Of a DNA stretch of 64,000 bases, positions 60,503-64,000 are shown piece after piece (the first letter of the stretch is position 1; each line of letters begins with the position of its first letter). The stretch comes from Anaerolineaceae bacterium. Its GTDB lineage: Bacteria; Chloroflexota; Anaerolineae; Aggregatilineales; Phototrophicaceae. The translations under genes and the position numbers were made by a program. The notes below the pieces were generated by a model. The model did no database searches and was not told where the DNA came from. It saw nothing but the letters and a program-made list of their open reading frames with translations. The DNA is taken from contig PABP01000035.1 in the NCBI GenBank assembly GCA_002699585.1, positions 126,052 to 190,051 of the forward strand, read 5' to 3'.

Positions 60503-61696
60503 TTAGCCCTTATCAAAAACGGATAGCGCCTGCGCTAAATCAGCGATCAGGTCATCAACATTTTCAATGCCTGTTGAATAGCGAATCAGGCTTTCAGGAA
60601 TGCCCATTGCCTGCCGTTCTTCCGGCGTACACTCGACGTGGCTGGTGGTCGCTGGTGGCCCGACGATGGTTTCCACTGCACCCAGGTTGGCGGCGGCATG
60701 CGCCAGCTTCAGCCGGGGAACAAAGCGCCGTACCGCGTCGAAAGAGTCCTCTTGTAGCCGAAAACTCAACATACCGCCAAAGCCGCGCATCTGCTCGCTG
60801 GCGATGTCATGCCCGCTGTGCGATGTCAAACCTGGATAGTTGACTTTTTCTACTGCCGGGTGATTTTCAAGATATTGGGCGATCTGTAGGGCGCTGGCAT
60901 TTTGCTGCCGTATGCGCAGTTCGAGCGTTTTCATGCCACGCAGCAGTAGATAGGCCGCCATCGGGTGCAGGGTCGCGCCGTTGATCTCGCGGTAGTGATA
61001 AATGGCGTCAATCAAATCTTGTGACCCACAAATCACGCCGCCGAGCGCGTCGGCATGCCCACCCAGGAACTTCGTCGCGCTGTGCAGCACCAGGTCGGCA
61101 CCCAATTGCAGCGGATTCTGGTTGATGGGCGTGGCGAAGGTGTTATCAACGATGACCACCGCGCCAACTTCGTGGGCGACTTTGCTCAATAGAGCGATGT
61201 TGACGACCTTGGTCGTGGGGTTGGTCGGGCTTTCCAGGTAGACGACATCACAGCCCTTACGAATTTCAACCTCGATCTGTTCGTGGTCGGTCGTGTCGCA
61301 CAGGGTCACATCGACGTTAATGCGCGGCAAAAACTCGGTGAAGATCACATTGGTGCCGCCATAGGTATCCTTGACCGACACGACGCGCTGTCCCGGTGTC
61401 AGCAGGGCGAACAGTGTGCTGCTGATGATGCCCATGCCAGTCGATGCGCTGGTCGCGGCTTCTGCACCTTCTAACAGGCGCACCTTTTCTTCAAATGCAT
61501 GCACAGTTGGGTTGGTATTGCGCCCATAGATGTGGCCCGGTTTTTCGCCACGGGCGACCGCCAGCCACTCGTCCAGGTCATCGTAGCCATAAGCCACGCT
61601 ATGGACCACAGGAACCTGGGTCGCGCCTTGCATCAAATACGTTTCTTCGCCATACCAGATACAGCCCGTCGCCGGGTGAAGGGGAGCGTTTGTCAT
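60503..61696 (-). CDS. PLP-dependent transsulfuration enzyme (cystathionine gamma-synthase/lyase family)
   Basis: The product has 397 residues. Cys/Met-metabolism PLP motifs: Y-G-R-N-T-N-P-T (phosphate-contacting Tyr/Arg), T-S-A-S-T-G-M-G-I-I-S-S-type loop, Y-L-E-S-P-T-N-P-T, I-V-D-N-T-F-A-T-P (PLP ring Asp), and H-S-A-T-K-F-L-G-G-H-A-D with the PLP-binding Lys. The C-terminal Arg sits in I-R-Y-S-T-G-I-E. It could be a synthase or lyase for cystathionine or methionine gamma-lyase. It is co-transcribed with the M20 peptidase. Confidence 0.96.
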   Translation of the reverse strand: MTNAPLHPATGCIWYGEETYLMQGATQVPVVHSVAYGYDDLDEWLAVARGEKPGHIYGRNTNPTVHAFEEKVRLLEGAEAATSASTGMGIISSTLFALLTPGQRVVSVKDTYGGTNVIFTEFLPRINVDVTLCDTTDHEQIEVEIRKGCDVVYLESPTNPTTKVVNIALLSKVAHEVGAVVIVDNTFATPINQNPLQLGADLVLHSATKFLGGHADALGGVICGSQDLIDAIYHYREINGATLHPMAAYLLLRGMKTLELRIRQQNASALQIAQYLENHPAVEKVNYPGLTSHSGHDIASEQMRGFGGMLSFRLQEDSFDAVRRFVPRLKLAHAAANLGAVETIVGPPATTSHVECTPEERQAMGIPESLIRYSTGIENVDDLIADLAQALSVFDKG

Positions 61697-61843
61697 GATG
61701 GATGCCTTCGTGTTGCCTGGGTAATGTGCACCTATTGTCTATCAGGCAGGCGACATCTTCAAATGACTGGGGCAAATAGCCTGGAATCAGGCGATATTCG
61801 GAAATCGACTGAGGAATACGAAGAAGTCTGTGTAACAGCTATA

Positions 61844-63547
61844 TTAGTAGGAAATGACAAAAGGGGATTTTGGTGGGCCCAACCCGATGCGTGTCGAACA
61901 TGAGAATTTCGCTTGCTGCCCGGTTTTCTCAGCTATTTGCCCATCTTCTACCGAGATTTGAGTGCCATTGGCAATCGCTTGCAGGTAGATGAAGGGTGGC
62001 AGCAGCTTCAGACGGATGATCTTTCCCCGTTCGTCAATCACGACCTTGCTAACCAGTTGACGAAGTAACTCACGCTGATGTGTTCGATCCAGCAGCCGAT
62101 ATCGTTCGCCAATTTGACTGAGGATATGGAGAGCCATATCGAGATCCTCAATGTGCGAGCTACTTTCCTGATGTAATGATTGTAGCGCATTTTCAATATT
62201 CGCGCGTTCCTGTTGAATCTCCTGAGCCAATTTCAAGTAGACATCATTGTGCATGCCATGCTGGGTATAGGCGCGCCAGAGGTTGAGTTCCTTGTCTTTG
62301 GTGCGTGCCAGCGCATCTTTCAAGGAGCGGGATTCCTGTCCACTAATGCTGGTATAGCTCTGCACATCCTGCTGGTAAGTGAGGCGAATGGCAGGCATCT
62401 GTTCAGGATCGACCTGAATGCATTCCAGATGCCAAGGAATCTGCTGATCGACGTCGGTACAAACGACACGCTGCTTCTGACCGGCGATGCGGTAGTAGGC
62501 AACACCTTTCTCAGTCCGTTTGATATTGGGGCGTGAGCAGGACATGCGTCGCACTTTGCCATTTGGAAATTGCAGATAGACCAGTCCCTGTAGCAAATAG
62601 AAATTGCGCTTCTGAGCGAAGGGTTTCTGGCGACGCCATGCCAGCAGTTGCAAGCCGTGTTCAAACTCCTCAGTCGAGACAATTGGCTCCCAATTGCCTC
62701 GCAGCGTCTTGGGTTTGATATCGGCCCATTCGCTGGGCACGACGATCCAGCCCGCATAGAACCAGTTGTTGAAAGCACGCGACAAGGCCTGAATGTTAGG
62801 CACCAGTTTGCCGCGACGATTGGCGCGTATGAAGGGATTGCCATTGCGGAGTCGATAGCCGCGAGCGGTCAGAGCGTCACAGATAACAGGCAGGGTCTGA
62901 TTGTCCAATAGCAAGTCCCAGGCATAGCGCCAGATCGGGGCACGGACGGGATCAAGCTCGACCCAGCGACGGTAACGTGTGTGCTGAAGGGACTCGGCTT
63001 TGTCAGTGGAATCAATGCGGGCTTCGCGATTCATGTACCCATCCGGTGCTTTCCAGGGCCAGTCACCCTGATGCAGCTTGGAGAGCATGCCATGTTTGAC
63101 GCGCCGACCAATGACAGCCGATTCCCGACGCGCCATACCAAAGAGGATATTGAGATAGAGTCGGTCATCCTCATGAGCAGGATCCAGATCGGGATGAGCG
63201 GCGAAGCGTACCGTCAGTCCAATTTCTGTCAGTTCATCAATGGCACGCAGCGCTTCGACATCATCGCGGCCAAAACGATCTGGTGTCGAGGCGAAGATAT
63301 GCGAGAACGCGCCCTGATGGGCTTGCCTGAGCATATCCTGATAAGCCTTGCGATCCGCCGAGGTTCCAGTGTAGTTATCAACGAACTCGCACACAAAAGG
63401 CAGCGCCTTATAGTATTTGAGCATACGAGCGATATCGCGGCGCTGACCATCCTGTGAACGCTGTGGTGCCTGAACTTCCTCGGTGCTCGTTCGCAAGTAG
63501 ATGACATAACCTGGGTGAGTCGTGATCTTTTGCTTTTTGCGTGCCAT
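61844..63547 (-). CDS. Large serine recombinase (integrase)
   Basis: The product has 567 residues. The N-terminal resolvase domain (about 12-160) has the nucleophile Ser21 in Y-L-R-T-S-T-E-E and T-P-D-R-F-G-R-D, followed by A-R-R-E-S-A-V-I-G-R-R-V-K-H-G-M. The recombinase domain (200-310) is present. The zinc-ribbon-like region has few Cys residues (C-S-R-P, V-C-T-D). A coiled-coil (450-500) is next. Enzymes of this type integrate and excise phages and mobile elements at att sites. It is divergent from a repressor gene, the usual layout at one end of an element. Confidence 0.95.
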   Translation of the reverse strand: MARKKQKITTHPGYVIYLRTSTEEVQAPQRSQDGQRRDIARMLKYYKALPFVCEFVDNYTGTSADRKAYQDMLRQAHQGAFSHIFASTPDRFGRDDVEALRAIDELTEIGLTVRFAAHPDLDPAHEDDRLYLNILFGMARRESAVIGRRVKHGMLSKLHQGDWPWKAPDGYMNREARIDSTDKAESLQHTRYRRWVELDPVRAPIWRYAWDLLLDNQTLPVICDALTARGYRLRNGNPFIRANRRGKLVPNIQALSRAFNNWFYAGWIVVPSEWADIKPKTLRGNWEPIVSTEEFEHGLQLLAWRRQKPFAQKRNFYLLQGLVYLQFPNGKVRRMSCSRPNIKRTEKGVAYYRIAGQKQRVVCTDVDQQIPWHLECIQVDPEQMPAIRLTYQQDVQSYTSISGQESRSLKDALARTKDKELNLWRAYTQHGMHNDVYLKLAQEIQQERANIENALQSLHQESSSHIEDLDMALHILSQIGERYRLLDRTHQRELLRQLVSKVVIDERGKIIRLKLLPPFIYLQAIANGTQISVEDGQIAEKTGQQAKFSCSTRIGLGPPKSPFVISY

Positions 63548-63580
63548 TCGTTTACCTGATCCTGTTGGCGTCTCAGGAGT

Positions 63581-63730
63581 TTACTGCATTTTCGATGCTG
63601 TCGATTTTTTGATGGACGAGTGGCGCACGGTCGGCGACGAATCTTTTTGAGTCGGAGTTTTCTGCAAAAGGGCAGCTGCGACAAAAATACGTTTGAGCGC
63701 AAAGCCGGTAGAATACTGTCTAGTAGTCAT
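63581..63730 (-). CDS. Possible small basic protein upstream of the integrase (49 residues)
   Basis: ATG at 63730-63728, stop TAA at 63583-63581, with GGAGAG 7 bases upstream. The sequence is basic and Ser/Thr-rich (M-T-T-R-Q-Y-S-T-G-F-A-L-K-R-I-F-V, then K-K-S-T-A-S-K-M-Q). It ends 33 bases before the recombinase start, so it may be an excisionase-like or leader gene. The evidence is only position and ribosome-binding site. Confidence 0.4.
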   Translation of the reverse strand: MTTRQYSTGFALKRIFVAAALLQKTPTQKDSSPTVRHSSIKKSTASKMQ

Positions 63731-63778
63731 GTTTGGACTCTCCAAATACGGAATCTAACGATAATAATAGTTTGGTAC

Positions 63779-63790
63779 TCACAATCACAA
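63779..63790 (-). promoter_or_regulatory. Duplicate TTGTGA element of the recombinase-side promoter
   Basis: On the minus strand TTGTGA occurs twice in a row. With TATTAT downstream at an 18-base spacer it forms a possible promoter for the 49-residue gene and the recombinase. The duplicate may also be a repressor half-site. Confidence 0.35.
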
Positions 63791-63806
63791 TATATTATAA
63801 ACATAA

Positions 63807-63836
63807 TTGTTTTTCAAAAAGAATTCATGATATGAT
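63807..63836 (+). promoter_or_regulatory. Promoter for the repressor gene
   Basis: TTGTTT at 63807-63812 and TATGAT at 63831-63836 have an 18-base spacer and a TGA extension before the -10. The surrounding sequence is very AT-rich, and the repressor start lies 35 bases downstream. Confidence 0.5.
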
Positions 63837-63870
63837 CTATAAGAGCTAGGCTGATTGCACGGAGGATAGA

Positions 63871-64000
63871 ATGGATCAGGATGCGAAAAGGCGCTTTGGC
63901 GAGCGAGTGCGGCATGCTCGTCTTGATCTGAATCTCAAGCAAGAGGAACTGGCTGAAGTACTAGGTACCAGCCAGGCTGTCGTTTCCAACGTGGAAAACG
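63871..64000 (+). CDS. Cro/CI-type (XRE) HTH repressor, 3' end off window
   Basis: ATG at 63871 with GGAGG 5 bases upstream. The visible 43 residues are an XRE helix-turn-helix: F-G-E-R-V-R-H-A-R-L-D-L-N-L-K-Q-E-E-L-A-E-V-L-G-T-S-Q-A-V-V-S-N-V-E-N, complete through the recognition helix. The right edge cuts the rest. Divergent from the serine recombinase, it is the likely repressor of the mobile element. Confidence 0.9.
   Translation, partial: MDQDAKRRFGERVRHARLDLNLKQEELAEVLGTSQAVVSNVEN

Noticed and set aside
61870-61899. tRNA 3'-end-like phrase (TGGTGGGCCC...GTCGAAC) inside the recombinase C-terminus
   Set aside because: The TCGAA lies about 6 bases too far from the TGG for a tRNA T-arm, so it is not a tRNA remnant I can defend.

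Overview
The window reads as chromosome of a Gram-positive-like, non-model bacterium, most probably a Chloroflexota member of the Anaerolineae type. This is inference. It rests on moderate G+C content, many N-terminally anchored extracytoplasmic proteins with Thr/Pro-rich linkers, WD40-like beta-propellers, a PknB-type kinase, TIR proteins, an FGE-fold anchored protein and many GNAT enzymes. I found no rRNA, tRNA or CRISPR array. Genes are mostly short co-directional runs separated by clear hairpin-plus-T terminators. Several promoters carry an extended -10 of the form TGn-TACAAT.

Region by region. 1-2.4 kb: a GNAT protein cut by the left edge and an anchored extracytoplasmic protein. 2.7-5.2 kb: a two-gene cassette, a DarG-like macro-domain protein followed by a protein fusing a TIR domain to a DarT-like (DUF4433) DNA ADP-ribosyltransferase. 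This looks like a DarTG toxin-antitoxin or defence module with an added TIR domain. 5.3-9 kb: an ArsR-like regulator, an FGE-fold protein and a GNAT. 9.1-15.7 kb: an OmpR/PhoB-type two-component system, then three tandem anchored beta-propeller paralogues. 16.7-19.5 kb: an E2-like / JAB-like / E1-like operon of the bacterial ubiquitin-pathway kind with no visible ubiquitin-like modifier. It is followed by a small hypothetical gene, a PIMT-family methyltransferase, a Nudix hydrolase and a PfkB kinase.

23-28.8 kb (minus strand): AlkA-type glycosylase, a small TIR-like protein, a CorC/HlyC transporter, an alpha/beta hydrolase, RsmG and a secreted protein. 29-34 kb: MarR regulator, nucleoside hydrolase, S9 peptidase, an AT-rich helical-repeat gene and a NADAR protein. 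34-40.5 kb: a cNMP/PH-domain membrane protein, peptide deformylase, and a WD40 lipoprotein overlapping a Ser/Thr kinase. 41-51 kb: GNAT, RsgA, a DsbA-like oxidoreductase, a C-terminal J-domain protein, a B3/B4 / M48 / membrane-protein operon, a tandem class II aldolase-like protein, and envelope proteins including two of about 50 residues. 51-62 kb: a glycosidase-like/beta-lactamase-like fusion, AsnB, a sugar-nucleotide-type epimerase, a monooxygenase-fold protein, a sucrase/ferredoxin-like protein, an M20 peptidase and a transsulfuration enzyme. 61.8-64 kb: a large serine recombinase divergent from a Cro/CI-type repressor, probably the left end of an integrated element that continues beyond the window.

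The two most interesting loci are the TIR-DarT/macro cassette and the E2-JAB-E1 operon. ADP-ribose/NAD-linked folds recur across the window (TIR twice, DarT, macro, NADAR, Nudix). Apart from the cassette itself they are unlinked and need not act together.
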